Positions 25,575 to 34,184 of a stretch of 41,001 nucleotides of DNA are shown here, piece by piece. The DNA comes from Coriobacteriia bacterium (GTDB taxonomy: Bacteria; Actinomycetota; Coriobacteriia; Anaerosomatales; Anaerosomataceae), in NCBI GenBank assembly GCA_016933785.1, contig JAFGAG010000031.1, forward strand, positions 1 through 41,001, written 5' to 3'. A program made the translations under genes and the position numbers. How positions within the stretch are numbered: the first letter of the stretch is position 1; each line of letters opens with the position of its first letter. The notes beneath the pieces were generated by a model. It was not told where the DNA came from, ran no database searches, and saw only the letters and a program-made list of their open reading frames with translations.

Positions 25575-26617
25575 AGCGTGGCCATCGCCAGGTTGCTGAA
25601 GTTCCGGCGGTAGTAGGCGGCGTACTCCACCTTTCGCTCGAGTGCATCCACGACCGCATTGGCGAAGTTCACCTTCTCGAACTTCTGCGCGCTGCCGAGT
25701 CCGCCGGGGGAGAAGACGTTGATCTCCATGAGCTTGTCGCCGACGATATCGAGTCCGACGAGGAACATCCCGTCGGCAACCAGCTTCGGTCGCACGATCT
25801 CGGCGATGCGCAGGTGCGTGTCAGTGATGGTCGCCTGCGCGATCGACCCTCCGGCGTGTACGTTGCTGCGGATGTCATCACCCTGCCGGATGCGGCGGAA
25901 CGCGGCGTACTTCCCTTTGTAGCGAAGCGGCTGGCCGTTCATCATGAACAGTCGGGTATCACCCTCTTCGGCCGCTTCGAGGTACTCCTGGCAGATGACG
26001 TAGCCATCGCGCGTGAGCGCCTCGACCATCTGATTCAGGTTCTTGGTCGACTCGTGATCCACCATGAAGACGCCCTGCCCACCGCTGCCCTGAAGCGGCT
26101 TCAGGACGGCGCGACCGCCCTGCTCCTTCACGAACGCCTTGATCTCGGCACGGTCGCGCGTGATAAGTGTGCGTGGACGCACCTCCTCGGGGAAGAGCTG
26201 GAAGTACATCTTGTTGAGCGCCTTGGCCAGACCGTTGGGATCGTTCAGCACGATGACGCCATTTCGCATCGCGATTCGGCCGAAGTCGATTCCGGCGCTC
26301 TGCGCCCATGGCCGCCGCGAGATGTCCTCGGCGGGGTTGCTGCGAAGCATGAGGACGTCAAGATCATCGATGGTGATCCGCTCGGCGCGCGCCCTCTTGC
26401 TGCGCAAGTCGGAGAGGTACGCGGTGCCGGATGTGTACTTGGCCCGGGGTGCGTGGATGGCCCGGCCACGGATCTTCTCGTCGGGATCATAGGCGAAGTC
26501 GCCCGCCGAGAGCACCCAGGCTTCGTGTCCGCGATTGATGGCTGCGACCGCCAGCCGGGTGGTACTGTAGCCAGCCTCTTCGGTGGCGACATCGTTGACC
26601 ATGAACCCGATCTTCAC
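25571..26617 (-). CDS. Glutathione synthase-like ATP-grasp enzyme
   Basis: The 348-residue protein starts at GTG 26617 with an AGGAT box. The N-terminal part (MKIGFMVNDVATEEAGYSTT, VLMLRSNPAED) and the ATP-grasp region (PRTLITRDRAEI, AVLKPLQGSGGQGVFMV, CQEYLEAAEEGDTRLFMMNG, GLDIVGDKLMEINVFSPGGLG) match the GshB type. GshB ligates glycine to gamma-glutamylcysteine, but no gshA is present and actinobacteria normally lack glutathione, so the true acceptor may differ. It follows the N-formylglutamate amidohydrolase gene on the minus strand. Confidence 0.9.
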   Translation of the reverse strand: MKIGFMVNDVATEEAGYSTTRLAVAAINRGHEAWVLSAGDFAYDPDEKIRGRAIHAPRAKYTSGTAYLSDLRSKRARAERITIDDLDVLMLRSNPAEDISRRPWAQSAGIDFGRIAMRNGVIVLNDPNGLAKALNKMYFQLFPEEVRPRTLITRDRAEIKAFVKEQGGRAVLKPLQGSGGQGVFMVDHESTKNLNQMVEALTRDGYVICQEYLEAAEEGDTRLFMMNGQPLRYKGKYAAFRRIRQGDDIRSNVHAGGSIAQATITDTHLRIAEIVRPKLVADGMFLVGLDIVGDKLMEINVFSPGGLGSAQKFEKVNFANAVVDALERKVEYAAYYRRNFSNLAMATL

Positions 26618-26720
26618 TGTGCATCCTCAGGTCGTGGAGTGACCGTCCTGATGGACGGCCGGATAAGACTACGAGACTCGTGCCGCGCCGAAAATGCCGT
26701 TCACCGAATGCTACACGGCA

Positions 26721-27557
26721 CTAACAGTCCGTGCCGCTGTGGACGACCCGCCGGAGTGCAGCCTGCAGGTGTGGGAGGGTCCGCGCCACCGCGTTGCTGA
26801 TCTGCTCTGCGGCGGTCGCATCGATCACGCCCGTCCATTCATCCATGTACGTCTTCTTGAACTCGATCGCCAGGCAGCACCCCGTGGGATAGTGATCGTG
26901 CACCCATCGCGAGAGGTGTCCGCCGCGGAACTTCACGTTCTCCCGGACGTCAGCACCGGGACCCAGTGCGTCCGCGAGCGACTCCGCAAACGCGTCGACG
27001 ACCGGGGACCATCGCTCTCGGTCGAGTGAGCCGGTGCCGAGGTTGACGCCGGGGTTCTCGGTCGGATCGTCCGGCTCGGCCGTCTGACCGCCGCGCCGGT
27101 GATTGTACGAGTGCAGGTCGAGCACCACGAAACCACCGTGCCGCATCACCACATCGTCCAGCAGATGCTCGAACTCGGCATAGAAGGCGTCGTACATCGC
27201 GAGTGAGCGCTCGAAGACTCCTTCGGGCAGCGGCAGGGCGTTCCACACGTCGATACCCCAGGTGTCGGTCACATCCCCGTAGACCGCGCGCTCCCGGGGC
27301 CGATTGAGATCGACCTCGAAACGGGAGCGGTTCACCGCGACGCGGGTGGGGACCGCTGCACCGAAGCGTTCGGTGCCGGGATCCTCCTCCCGCAGGCGAT
27401 CGGCCTCGGACGCCTTGACCAGCGTGGCGACCTCGGGGCGGATCTCGTGTCCGGCGTGCAACGCCAGAGCGATGATCGGACCGCGTCCACGCACGACGCT
27501 CCAGGGGGCGTCGACCGCATCACTGGTCATGGGGTGGGAATCCATCGGCTCATACAT
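26721..27557 (-). CDS. N-formylglutamate amidohydrolase family protein
   Basis: The ATG at 27557 follows GGGAG and gives 278 residues. Motifs of the N-formylglutamate amidohydrolase superfamily are LALHAGHEIRP, RFEVDLNRPRERAVY, VVLDLHSYNHRRGG, GHLSRWVHDHYPTGCCLAIEFKKTYMDEWTG. The family hydrolyses N-formyl or related N-acyl glutamates with a bound metal. It is 103 bases upstream of the ATP-grasp gene; such pairs are known in other bacteria, often with a QEGLA-motif protein that is absent here. Confidence 0.88.
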   Translation of the reverse strand: MYEPMDSHPMTSDAVDAPWSVVRGRGPIIALALHAGHEIRPEVATLVKASEADRLREEDPGTERFGAAVPTRVAVNRSRFEVDLNRPRERAVYGDVTDTWGIDVWNALPLPEGVFERSLAMYDAFYAEFEHLLDDVVMRHGGFVVLDLHSYNHRRGGQTAEPDDPTENPGVNLGTGSLDRERWSPVVDAFAESLADALGPGADVRENVKFRGGHLSRWVHDHYPTGCCLAIEFKKTYMDEWTGVIDATAAEQISNAVARTLPHLQAALRRVVHSGTDC

Positions 27558-27607
27558 GGGCGCTCCCGGAGTCACCGTCGCTGATGCAATGGTACACGGG
27601 ACGCTCC

Positions 27608-28639
27608 TCACCCTCCGAAGTGCTTCAGCACCACGAGCGCACGCCAGGTGAGCCACCGGCTCGGCTGGCCCTTCGTTTCAACGTCCGCGAGCATCTTGCC
27701 GTTGAACGTCTGACGGAGTGTCCAGCGCGATTCTGCGTCTGCTGCCTTCCGCACGACAGCGAGCGCGTCCTCGTACTCGTGCCGTCGTGGTTCTCCGTGG
27801 AGCGCGAGCGCGTGCAAGGCCTCGAGCGCGTCCGAGTTGTACGAAAGCGGGTAGCCAAAGCGCAACCAGCCCGGCTTCACGCCATAGTGCAGGTCGGGGT
27901 GCTCGCCGCGGAAGCGCTCCAGCAGTCCGTTACGCGCGGATGAGGGAGCACTCCAGAGCATGTCCTGGAACTCGCGCGACTCGGCGGGAAGCGAGCGCAT
28001 GATCCGCTTGTCGCGCAGAGCGGCGATGCACGCGTCGCGCAGATCGGCCGCCCCGTCGGGCCACAACTCGTGAGGCACCCCGGCAAGGAAGAGCAGCACC
28101 TTGGGCGTGAGCATGTGGCAGTACCCGTTGAGCTGATACCCCACGCCCTGGCGGCAGTTGGGGCATCCGAGCTCGCGGAACACCTCGACGCAGTACTCCA
28201 TGGCATGCACCACACGCTCGTCCCGCGCGTGGCCGAGCCGCGCCAGCGCCCGGCCGACGTTGGCGGTGAGGCACGGGATCGCACCCGCTTCCCGCATGTT
28301 GGTCGAGCTCCACGAGCCATCGGGGAGCTGTCGTGAGAACGCGTAGTCTGCGGCGGCGGAGACACGCGGATCGCCGCCGTCGGCGTGCAGTTCGCCGAGG
28401 AAGTGGATCTGCCAGAGGCTGCCACGGTACTTCTGGTAGTCGCGAGCCGGTGGTGCCCAGGAACCGTCGGGCTGCATGAACTCGAGGATGCGGGCGACCG
28501 GAGCGGACTCGTTGCGACGTGCCCAGAGCTGCCCGGCACGCACGGGTTCGTCATCAAAGACGTCCCGTAGCGCCAATGCGGCCACCGCAGGCTCATCGGC
28601 CGAGGTCAGCCACTCTCGTGTGGAGTCCGGGATATGCAT
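27608..28639 (-). CDS. Alpha/alpha-toroid (prenyltransferase/squalene-cyclase-like) protein
   Basis: The 343-residue protein has repeats typical of alpha/alpha toroids: ILEFMQPDGSWAPP, YAFSRQLPDGSWSST and RALARLGHARDERV. A Cys cluster (ELGCPNCRQGVGYQLNGYC) lies in the middle. Similar proteins are often misannotated as nitrogen fixation protein; the real role is unknown. The ATG at 28639 follows AGGTGG, and that site is inside a hairpin (28646-28673). The neighbours downstream are the amidohydrolase and ATP-grasp genes. Confidence 0.75.
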   Translation of the reverse strand: MHIPDSTREWLTSADEPAVAALALRDVFDDEPVRAGQLWARRNESAPVARILEFMQPDGSWAPPARDYQKYRGSLWQIHFLGELHADGGDPRVSAAADYAFSRQLPDGSWSSTNMREAGAIPCLTANVGRALARLGHARDERVVHAMEYCVEVFRELGCPNCRQGVGYQLNGYCHMLTPKVLLFLAGVPHELWPDGAADLRDACIAALRDKRIMRSLPAESREFQDMLWSAPSSARNGLLERFRGEHPDLHYGVKPGWLRFGYPLSYNSDALEALHALALHGEPRRHEYEDALAVVRKAADAESRWTLRQTFNGKMLADVETKGQPSRWLTWRALVVLKHFGG

Positions 28640-28645
28640 GAGCCA

Positions 28646-28673
28646 CCTCCCGGAAGGGTTATGCCCCGGGAGG
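28646..28673 (-). promoter_or_regulatory. Hairpin that covers the ribosome site of the toroid gene
   Basis: CCTCCCGG (28646-28653) and CCGGGAGG (28666-28673) pair. Read on the minus strand, the GGGAGG before the ATG at 28639 is inside the stem. It could hide the ribosome site or end the upstream arsC-like transcript, or both. Confidence 0.5.
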
Positions 28674-28686
28674 ACGCAGCCGAGTC

Positions 28687-29109
28687 TTACGGCTCAGCGA
28701 TCCACTCCTCGATCAACCGGACGAGGTGATCGCGGGCAACGCGGAACGCGTCGAGCCGCTCCTCCTCGGAGCCCATCGCGACAGCGGGATCATCGACCGG
28801 CCAGAAGATGCGCTCACCGCCCTGCGGCCAGATGCGCGGACAGTGCTCTTCGGCGTGCGAGCAGACGGTGATCAGGTAGTTGATATGTATCTTGCCGAGG
28901 TACTCCTCGACACCCTTGCTGCGCAGACCTTCCGTAGACACGCCGATCTCCTCGAGGACCGCGATCGTCTCCGGGCGGACGTCGGTGGGCTCGAGACCGG
29001 CGCTGTGCGCCTCGAAGCGTTCGCCGGCGCGGTCTCGGAGGATGGCTTCGGCCATCTGACTGCGCGCGGTGTTTCCCGTGCAGAGGAACAGTACGCGGGT
29101 GCGGTTCAC
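28687..29109 (-). CDS. Arsenate reductase, LMW protein-tyrosine-phosphatase type
   Basis: The GTG at 29109 follows AGGAG and gives 140 residues. The LMW-PTP P-loop CTGNTARS has the catalytic Cys10 and Arg16. Cys83 and Cys90 (TVCSHAEEHC) correspond to the redox pair of thioredoxin-coupled ArsC, which supports an arsenate reductase rather than a plain phosphatase. The longer open frame up to 29166 is not needed. No arsR or arsenite pump is nearby. Confidence 0.9.
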   Translation of the reverse strand: MNRTRVLFLCTGNTARSQMAEAILRDRAGERFEAHSAGLEPTDVRPETIAVLEEIGVSTEGLRSKGVEEYLGKIHINYLITVCSHAEEHCPRIWPQGGERIFWPVDDPAVAMGSEEERLDAFRVARDHLVRLIEEWIAEP

Positions 29110-29218
29110 AGAAGCGCTCCTCGCTCTCGTCGACGACTGCTCACGATTATCGACGGAACGCGTCACGAGAGGGGGGATTAAACGAAGAGTTAACGATTCG
29201 GACGCGCACGAACAGGCA

Positions 29219-29319
29219 GCCCCGCCGGTGAGCTAAGCATTCCGATCCCGAAGGCCGAATGCGTGCTCACCGGCGGGGCAGGCCGGTACTCTTCTGTAGG
29301 CCGAATGCGTGCTTACCGG
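29219..29319. repeat. Inverted and direct repeat cluster upstream of arsC
   Basis: GCCCCGCCGGTGAGC (29219-29233) pairs perfectly with 29265-29279, and inside them GCATTC (29237-29242) pairs with GAATGC (29257-29262). The right arm unit at 29252-29273 is repeated with one mismatch at 29298-29319. Thus one short unit occurs three times, once inverted. No ORF overlaps it. Confidence 0.8.
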
Positions 29320-29337
29320 ACTGACTGTGACTCAGCC

Positions 29338-29913
29338 CTAGTAGGTCTCGACGAAGATCTCGTAATGCGCCTGCGGGTGCGCACACGCGGGACACTCCTC
29401 CGGGGCCTCGGTGCCCTCGTGGATGTAGCCGCAGTTGCGGCACTTCCAGCGCACGACCGTGTCACGCTTGAAGACGGTGCCGTTCTCGACGTTGCTAAGC
29501 AGTTTGCGGTAGCGGGCCTCGTGCGCCTCTTCCACCTCGGCGATCTCGCGGAACGAGTGTGCGATCTCCGGGAAGCCCTCTTCTTCGGCGATCTTCGCGA
29601 ACTCGGGATACAGTTTGCCCCACTCCTCGCGTTCACCGTCGGCTGCCGCGAGCAGGTTCTCGGCGGTAGTGCCGATCACGCCGGCTGGGTACGTGGCGGT
29701 GATCTCCACCATGCCGCCCTCCAGGTACTTGAAGAAGACCTTCGCGTGCTCCTTCTCGTTCTCGGCGGTCTCCATGAAGATGGCGGCGATCTGCTCGTAG
29801 CCTTCCTTCTTGGCCACGCTCGAGAAGTAGGTGTAGCGGGTCCGCGCCTGGCTCTCGCCGGCGAACGACTTCAGCAGGTTCTGCTCGGTACGGGTGCCCT
29901 TGAAGCTCGCCAC
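29338..29913 (-). CDS. Rubrerythrin
   Basis: Rubrerythrin removes hydrogen peroxide in anaerobes. The 191-residue protein has the four-helix diiron domain with the Glu-rich segments [27 protein letters not shown] and [17 protein letters not shown], and a C-terminal rubredoxin domain with [20 protein letters not shown]. The start is GTG 29913 with GGGAGAG upstream. It stands 60 bases downstream of sulP on the same strand. Confidence 0.96.
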   Translation of the reverse strand: MASFKGTRTEQNLLKSFAGESQARTRYTYFSSVAKKEGYEQIAAIFMETAENEKEHAKVFFKYLEGGMVEITATYPAGVIGTTAENLLAAADGEREEWGKLYPEFAKIAEEEGFPEIAHSFREIAEVEEAHEARYRKLLSNVENGTVFKRDTVVRWKCRNCGYIHEGTEAPEECPACAHPQAHYEIFVETY

Positions 29914-29973
29914 AGCGGCTCTCCCTTCGGTCGGGGGTTCGATCTGGCCGAGGATTCCGGCCGGACTGCCATT

Positions 29974-31614
29974 CTACTCGACGCGTCCCCCAACGGTCCT
30001 GAGCGCGTCGGCCATCGACGCGGTCGCCGGAAGTGGCAGTCCCCCGGTGATGTCGGCCTTTGCGAGGCGAGACGCTACCGCGGTGTTGGCACAGCACAGC
30101 GCCACGAGGATCTCGTGCTTGTGCAGTTGCTCGATCGTCTCCTGCAGGCTCGCCAGCGCGGTGAGGTCGATGAACGGCACGTTCTCAAGGCTGACCACGA
30201 CGGCTCTGGGTTCCGTGTTGGTGTGCAGCAGGGCGGCCTCGAACTGGTCCACCGCGCCGAAGAAGAACGGCCCATCGATCGTGAACACGAGCACGTCCTT
30301 GAATGCGGGGACCACCTCGGGGCTCGCATCGGCGACGGCACCCTCATCGAGCTCGGTGACACCCACCGCCGCGGTCATGCGCCGGAAGAAGTTGAGCAGC
30401 GCGAGGATCACGCCCACCTCCACGGCAACCACGAGGTCCGCGAACACGGTGAGTGCAAGCGTGATGAGCATGACCGCTACGTCCGAGCGCGGCGCCCGCT
30501 GGGCGATGCGCACGATACGGCCGATCTCGCTCATGTTGAACGCCACGACGAACAGGATCGCCGCCAGCGTGGCGAGTGGTACGTTGGCTGCGAGGGGTGC
30601 GAGGGCGACCACCACGAGCACCACTGTGAGCACGTGGAAGATGCCCGCGATGGGACTGTTGCCGCCATGGCGGATGTTGGTGGCGGTGCGCGCGATGGCA
30701 CCGGTCGCAGCGAATCCACCGAACAGTGATGCCGCGATGTTGGCTGCGCCCTGGCCGAGGAGCTCCTGGTTGGAGCTGTGCTTCGTGCCGGTCATGCCGT
30801 CTGCCACGGTGGCCGAGAGGAGCGACTCGATGGCGCCGAGGAGCGCGATCGCGAAGGCGGGGCGTACGAGGTCGGGGAGGTCGCCCCAGGCGAAGTCGGG
30901 CAGTGCCAGGGCGGGGAGTCCGCTCGGCAACCCGCCGAAGGCCGAGCCGATGGTGGCGACGCTCTCAGGCCGGGCGATCGCCACGAACACGGTGCCGCCC
31001 ACGAGCGCGACCAGCGGTCCGGGGATCTTGCCAAGCACCGGTATCTTCGGCCAGAGCACGATCACGATGACGCTCACGACGCCGAGGAGCGTCGTGGTGA
31101 GGTCCAGGGCGGGGAGCGCGCGGACCATCTCGGCCAGCTTGCCGGCGAAGTGCTCACCCGTGGTGGCAGGCAGCCCGAAGAAGTTGGGCCACTGGCCGGT
31201 CCAGATCACAACGGCGATGCCCGCGGTGAAGCCGAGGATGACCGACTCGGGGATGTACTTGATCACGTTGCCGAGGCGGGCGACCCCGAACACCACCAGG
31301 ATGATGCCAGCGAGCATCGTGACGACCTGCAGTCCTCCGAGGCCGTAGGTCGCGGTGACGCCCGCGAGCAGCACCGCGAACGCGCCGGTGGGTCCGGCGA
31401 TCTGCACCCGGCTGCCTCCGAAGAGCGTGACGACGAGTCCGGCGATCATGGCGGTGTAAAGACCCTGTTCCGGCTTGGCGCCAGCAGCGATGGCGAAGGC
31501 CATCGCAAGCGGGATCGCCACCACACCCACGACGACACCGGCCGCCATGTTGGGTAGCCAGTTGTGCTTGCGGAGCAGGCCAGCGGCCCAGGCTTCGACG
31601 ATCGCGGGTCTCAC
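29974..31614 (-). CDS. SulP family anion transporter with STAS domain
   Basis: The 546-residue protein is a SulP (SLC26-like) transporter, usually for sulfate or bicarbonate. About 12 helices precede a C-terminal STAS domain (about 430-540, VLVFTIDGPFFFGAVDQFE, VVVSLENVPFIDLTALASL). The N-terminus LPNMAAGVVVGVVAIPLAMAFAIAAGAKP is characteristic. The likely start is GTG 31614. Substrate cannot be told from sequence. Sulfate uptake would fit sulfur use, but no assimilation genes are here. Confidence 0.93.
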   Translation of the reverse strand: MRPAIVEAWAAGLLRKHNWLPNMAAGVVVGVVAIPLAMAFAIAAGAKPEQGLYTAMIAGLVVTLFGGSRVQIAGPTGAFAVLLAGVTATYGLGGLQVVTMLAGIILVVFGVARLGNVIKYIPESVILGFTAGIAVVIWTGQWPNFFGLPATTGEHFAGKLAEMVRALPALDLTTTLLGVVSVIVIVLWPKIPVLGKIPGPLVALVGGTVFVAIARPESVATIGSAFGGLPSGLPALALPDFAWGDLPDLVRPAFAIALLGAIESLLSATVADGMTGTKHSSNQELLGQGAANIAASLFGGFAATGAIARTATNIRHGGNSPIAGIFHVLTVVLVVVALAPLAANVPLATLAAILFVVAFNMSEIGRIVRIAQRAPRSDVAVMLITLALTVFADLVVAVEVGVILALLNFFRRMTAAVGVTELDEGAVADASPEVVPAFKDVLVFTIDGPFFFGAVDQFEAALLHTNTEPRAVVVSLENVPFIDLTALASLQETIEQLHKHEILVALCCANTAVASRLAKADITGGLPLPATASMADALRTVGGRVE

Positions 31615-31735
31615 GAGGGGGATCCTTCCGGGTTGAGGGACAGGCGACGACAGTGTACTCCCGCATCCGGTAACGCGATGGTGACGTTATGCGCGATGCG
31701 GTATACCCTCGGCGGGAGCGGCGAAAGGGGATCTG

Positions 31736-32038
31736 ATGATCAAGCACATCGTGGCGTGGCGGTTCAAAGACGAGGCGCTTGGCGCCACCAAGGCCGAGAA
31801 CCTGGCACGCGCCAGGGCGGCGATCGAGTCACTCCGCGAGTCGGTCCCGAGCGTGAGGAACCTCGAGGTCGGCCTCGATGTGGGGATCGACCACGACGCG
31901 TGGGACATCGTCCTCCACTCGGAGTTCGATGACCGTGAGGGACTGCACGCCTATCAGGTGCACCCGGAACACGTGAAGGTAGCGAAGCTCATCGGAGAGA
32001 TGCGGGAGTCTCGCGCCGCTGTCGACTACGAGGTGTGA
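31736..32038 (+). CDS. Dabb (stress-responsive alpha/beta-barrel) protein
   Basis: The 100-residue protein has the Dabb fold with MIKHIVAWRFKDEA, the central DVGIDHDAWDIVLHSEFDD and the end HPEHVKVAKLIGEMRESRAAVDYEV. Dabb proteins form dimers and their roles vary. The ATG follows GAAAGGGG. A TATACC at 31702-31707 could be its -10 box. It diverges from sulP. Confidence 0.9.
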   Translation: MIKHIVAWRFKDEALGATKAENLARARAAIESLRESVPSVRNLEVGLDVGIDHDAWDIVLHSEFDDREGLHAYQVHPEHVKVAKLIGEMRESRAAVDYEV

Positions 32039-32066
32039 TCCGGGCGTACGGTCAGCCGCCCGGCTG

Positions 32067-32453
32067 TCAGCGGTTCAGCCACGTGATGCTCGACTGCAGG
32101 GCCGTCGCGATCATCACCCAGACAAGGTAGGGGGTGAGCGCGAGCGAAGTCCAGCGCGTGTGCGGCCAGATCGCGATCATCGACCAGACGATCGTGACCA
32201 GCACCACGACGATATCAAGCTCCGCGAGCCAGAGGTTGCGCAGACCGAACTGGATGGGCGTGAATGCGATGTTGCTGACCACGTTCAGGAGTATCGGCAC
32301 CAGCAGCGCCGTTGGGAACTCGCCCCGTGCGATACGGTAGATGACGTAGCCGTATGCCACGATGATGATCGGGTACAGGATGCTCCATACGATGCCGAAC
32401 ACGGGCGCGGGTGGGGCCCAGGTGGGTTTGGCGAGCTCCTCGTACCAGCTCAT
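32067..32453 (-). CDS. TspO/MBR family protein, short form
   Basis: The 128-residue product has the TspO pattern WYEELAKPTWAPPAPVFGIVWSILY, a second segment with NVVSNIAFTPIQFGL, and the last TPYLVWVMIATALQSSITWLN. Four helices are visible. Typical TspO has five, the first before WYxxLxKPxW; here the ATG at 32453 (with GGAGAG before it) places that motif at residue 3, so the first helix is absent. TspO proteins bind porphyrins and affect stress responses. Confidence 0.85.
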   Translation of the reverse strand: MSWYEELAKPTWAPPAPVFGIVWSILYPIIIVAYGYVIYRIARGEFPTALLVPILLNVVSNIAFTPIQFGLRNLWLAELDIVVVLVTIVWSMIAIWPHTRWTSLALTPYLVWVMIATALQSSITWLNR

Positions 32454-32580
32454 CGGTCTCTCCTCGCTCGGCTGATGCGCGCCGGGGTCCGGCGCACGTC
32501 TCTTGCGTGACTCGCTATCATCGGATGCGACATCGGCTCGCGATGTCCACTGTTCGTGTATCCCCCAGGAGGGAATCGCT

Positions 32581-33429
32581 ATGCCGCGCACGTACCGCTT
32601 CGTCATCGTCGACGTGTTCACCGACACGCCGTTCACCGGCAACCAGCTCGGTGTGTTCACCAATGCGACCGGCCTGTCCGACGACGAGATGCTCATGCTC
32701 GCGCGCGAGCTGCACTTCTCCGAGACGACGTTCGTCCTGCCTCCCGAAGCCGATGGTGATGTCCGCATGCGCATCTTCACGCCCGTACGCGAGCTGCCTT
32801 TTGCGGGTCACCCCACGCTTGGCACCGCCTTCGTACTCGGCGGGCCGCTCCAGAAGGTCATCATCAAACTGGAGACCGCGCGCGGCACGGTGCCGGTGGC
32901 GCTCGACCGCGAGGGTGCCGAGATCGTCTTCGGACGCATGGAGCAGCCGATCCCCACGATCGAGCCGTACGCGGACACCGCACCGCTCTACGCCGCGCTT
33001 GGCGTCTCGGGCTCCCTGCTCCCGGTGGAGCGCTACGACAACGGAACGCCGCACCTGTACGTGATGCTCGAGAGCGAGGCCGAGGTGGCGGCGCTGGTGC
33101 CCGACATCGCCGCTCTCGGCAAGCTGGTGGGCCCCACCGGCGTGAGCGTCTTCGCGGTTGACGGCACGCGTGTGAAAGCGCGGATGTTCGGCCCCGAGCT
33201 CGGTGTGGTGGAAGATCCCGCCACGGGTTCGGCAGCCGGACCGCTTGCGGTGCACCTCGCGCGGCACCGGTTCATCGAGTGGGGCGAGGAGATCACGATC
33301 GCGCAAGGTGCCGAGGTGAACCGCCCGAGCACGCTCTACGCGCGTGCCGAGGGTGACGCGAGCGGGATCACGCGAGTGGACGTGGGCGGCTCGGCGCGGG
33401 TGGTGGCGCGCGGGGAGTTCGCGCTCTAG
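32581..33429 (+). CDS. PhzF-family isomerase-like protein
   Basis: The 282-residue protein has the PhzF diaminopimelate-epimerase-like fold: IVDVFTDTPFTGNQLGVF, REL then FAGHPTLGTAF, and the second-half GVVEDPATGSAAGPLAVHLARH. The catalytic Glu of the family lies near SETTFVLPP. PhzF itself acts in phenazine synthesis but most relatives have unknown substrates; there are no phenazine genes here. The ATG follows GGAGG. The open frame to 32503 is not needed. Confidence 0.93.
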   Translation: MPRTYRFVIVDVFTDTPFTGNQLGVFTNATGLSDDEMLMLARELHFSETTFVLPPEADGDVRMRIFTPVRELPFAGHPTLGTAFVLGGPLQKVIIKLETARGTVPVALDREGAEIVFGRMEQPIPTIEPYADTAPLYAALGVSGSLLPVERYDNGTPHLYVMLESEAEVAALVPDIAALGKLVGPTGVSVFAVDGTRVKARMFGPELGVVEDPATGSAAGPLAVHLARHRFIEWGEEITIAQGAEVNRPSTLYARAEGDASGITRVDVGGSARVVARGEFAL

Positions 33430-33448
33430 GGAGATGCGGCCGCAGGCA

Positions 33449-33507
33449 TTGACAGCAGGCTCTTCGGTGGGTACGATAAACGTACAACGTGAGGCGTTTC
33501 TACGTTT
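33449..33507 (+). promoter_or_regulatory. Promoter and probable operator of TetR gene
   Basis: TTGACA (33449-33454), 17 bases and TACGAT (33472-33477) form a near-ideal sigma70 promoter. AAACGTA (33478-33484) and TACGTTT (33501-33507) form a dyad around the transcript start, with inner AACG (33486-33489) and CGTT (33495-33498). Autoregulation by the TetR at 33533 is likely. Confidence 0.75.
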
Positions 33508-33532
33508 CACTGTCTGGACAGGAGCAGCCCGG

Positions 33533-34072
33533 ATGCCAGCGAGCAGAGAGCAGATAGCGGATACATTCGAGAGGCATGTCAACCGATTCGGGTACGCGAA
33601 GGCGACGGTGGAAGACACTGCGGCGGAGCTGGGGATCTCCAAGAAGACCATCTACGAGCACTTCTCAAGCAAGCGGGATCTATACCTGTACATCGTTGAG
33701 CGCATGGCGCGGACATGGCGGGGTGAGATGCGGTCGGCGATCAAGGACCTGCCGACCTCTGGAGAGCGGGCCGAGGCGCTCATGGGTATCGTGTTCGCGG
33801 GGGCCAGACAGCATATAGCCGAGACGACCGAGAGTGAGTGGCAGCAAGAGTACGAGATCGTGGGCGAGGCGCTCATGAAGGCCATCGGCGAGGTCATGGA
33901 CGAGGTGATAGAGAGCGGGATCGCGACGGGCGAGTTCGCCGTTGGGAATGCCGCAGTCGCCAAACGCCTATTCGGAGCGATCGCCCTGGAGTACACGCTC
34001 ATCGTCCGGGAAGACCCGAGAACGGACGCGGATGCGGCGGTGGCACGGGCGATGCGACGGTTTCTTGGGTAG
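33533..34072 (+). CDS. TetR family transcriptional regulator
   Basis: The 179-residue protein has the TetR helix-turn-helix (SREQIADTFERHVNRFGYAKATVED, AAELGISKKTIYEHFSSKRDLYLYIVE) in residues 4-55 and a helical C-terminal ligand domain. The ATG follows AGGAGC. The gene has its own strong promoter with a dyad. It stands 112 bases before two TGA-interrupted tiny membrane genes and is their probable regulator. A GC-rich hairpin at about 34087-34113 may end its own message, and a TATACA (34148-34153) may start the next unit. Confidence 0.93.
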   Translation: MPASREQIADTFERHVNRFGYAKATVEDTAAELGISKKTIYEHFSSKRDLYLYIVERMARTWRGEMRSAIKDLPTSGERAEALMGIVFAGARQHIAETTESEWQQEYEIVGEALMKAIGEVMDEVIESGIATGEFAVGNAAVAKRLFGAIALEYTLIVREDPRTDADAAVARAMRRFLG

Positions 34073-34184
34073 GCGGGTTTTCTGCGGGCCGACCGGGCCC
34101 CCCGGCGGCCTTCTTCGCGGCTCCACGGAAACGCGAAACGAATAGCGTATACAGGCTAACGTAAGACGGTGAAGGGAGCGGGAC

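Noticed and set aside
26800-27050. Glutathione pathway as a whole
   Set aside because: Only a GshB-like gene is present, with no gamma-glutamylcysteine ligase, so a glutathione route cannot be claimed.
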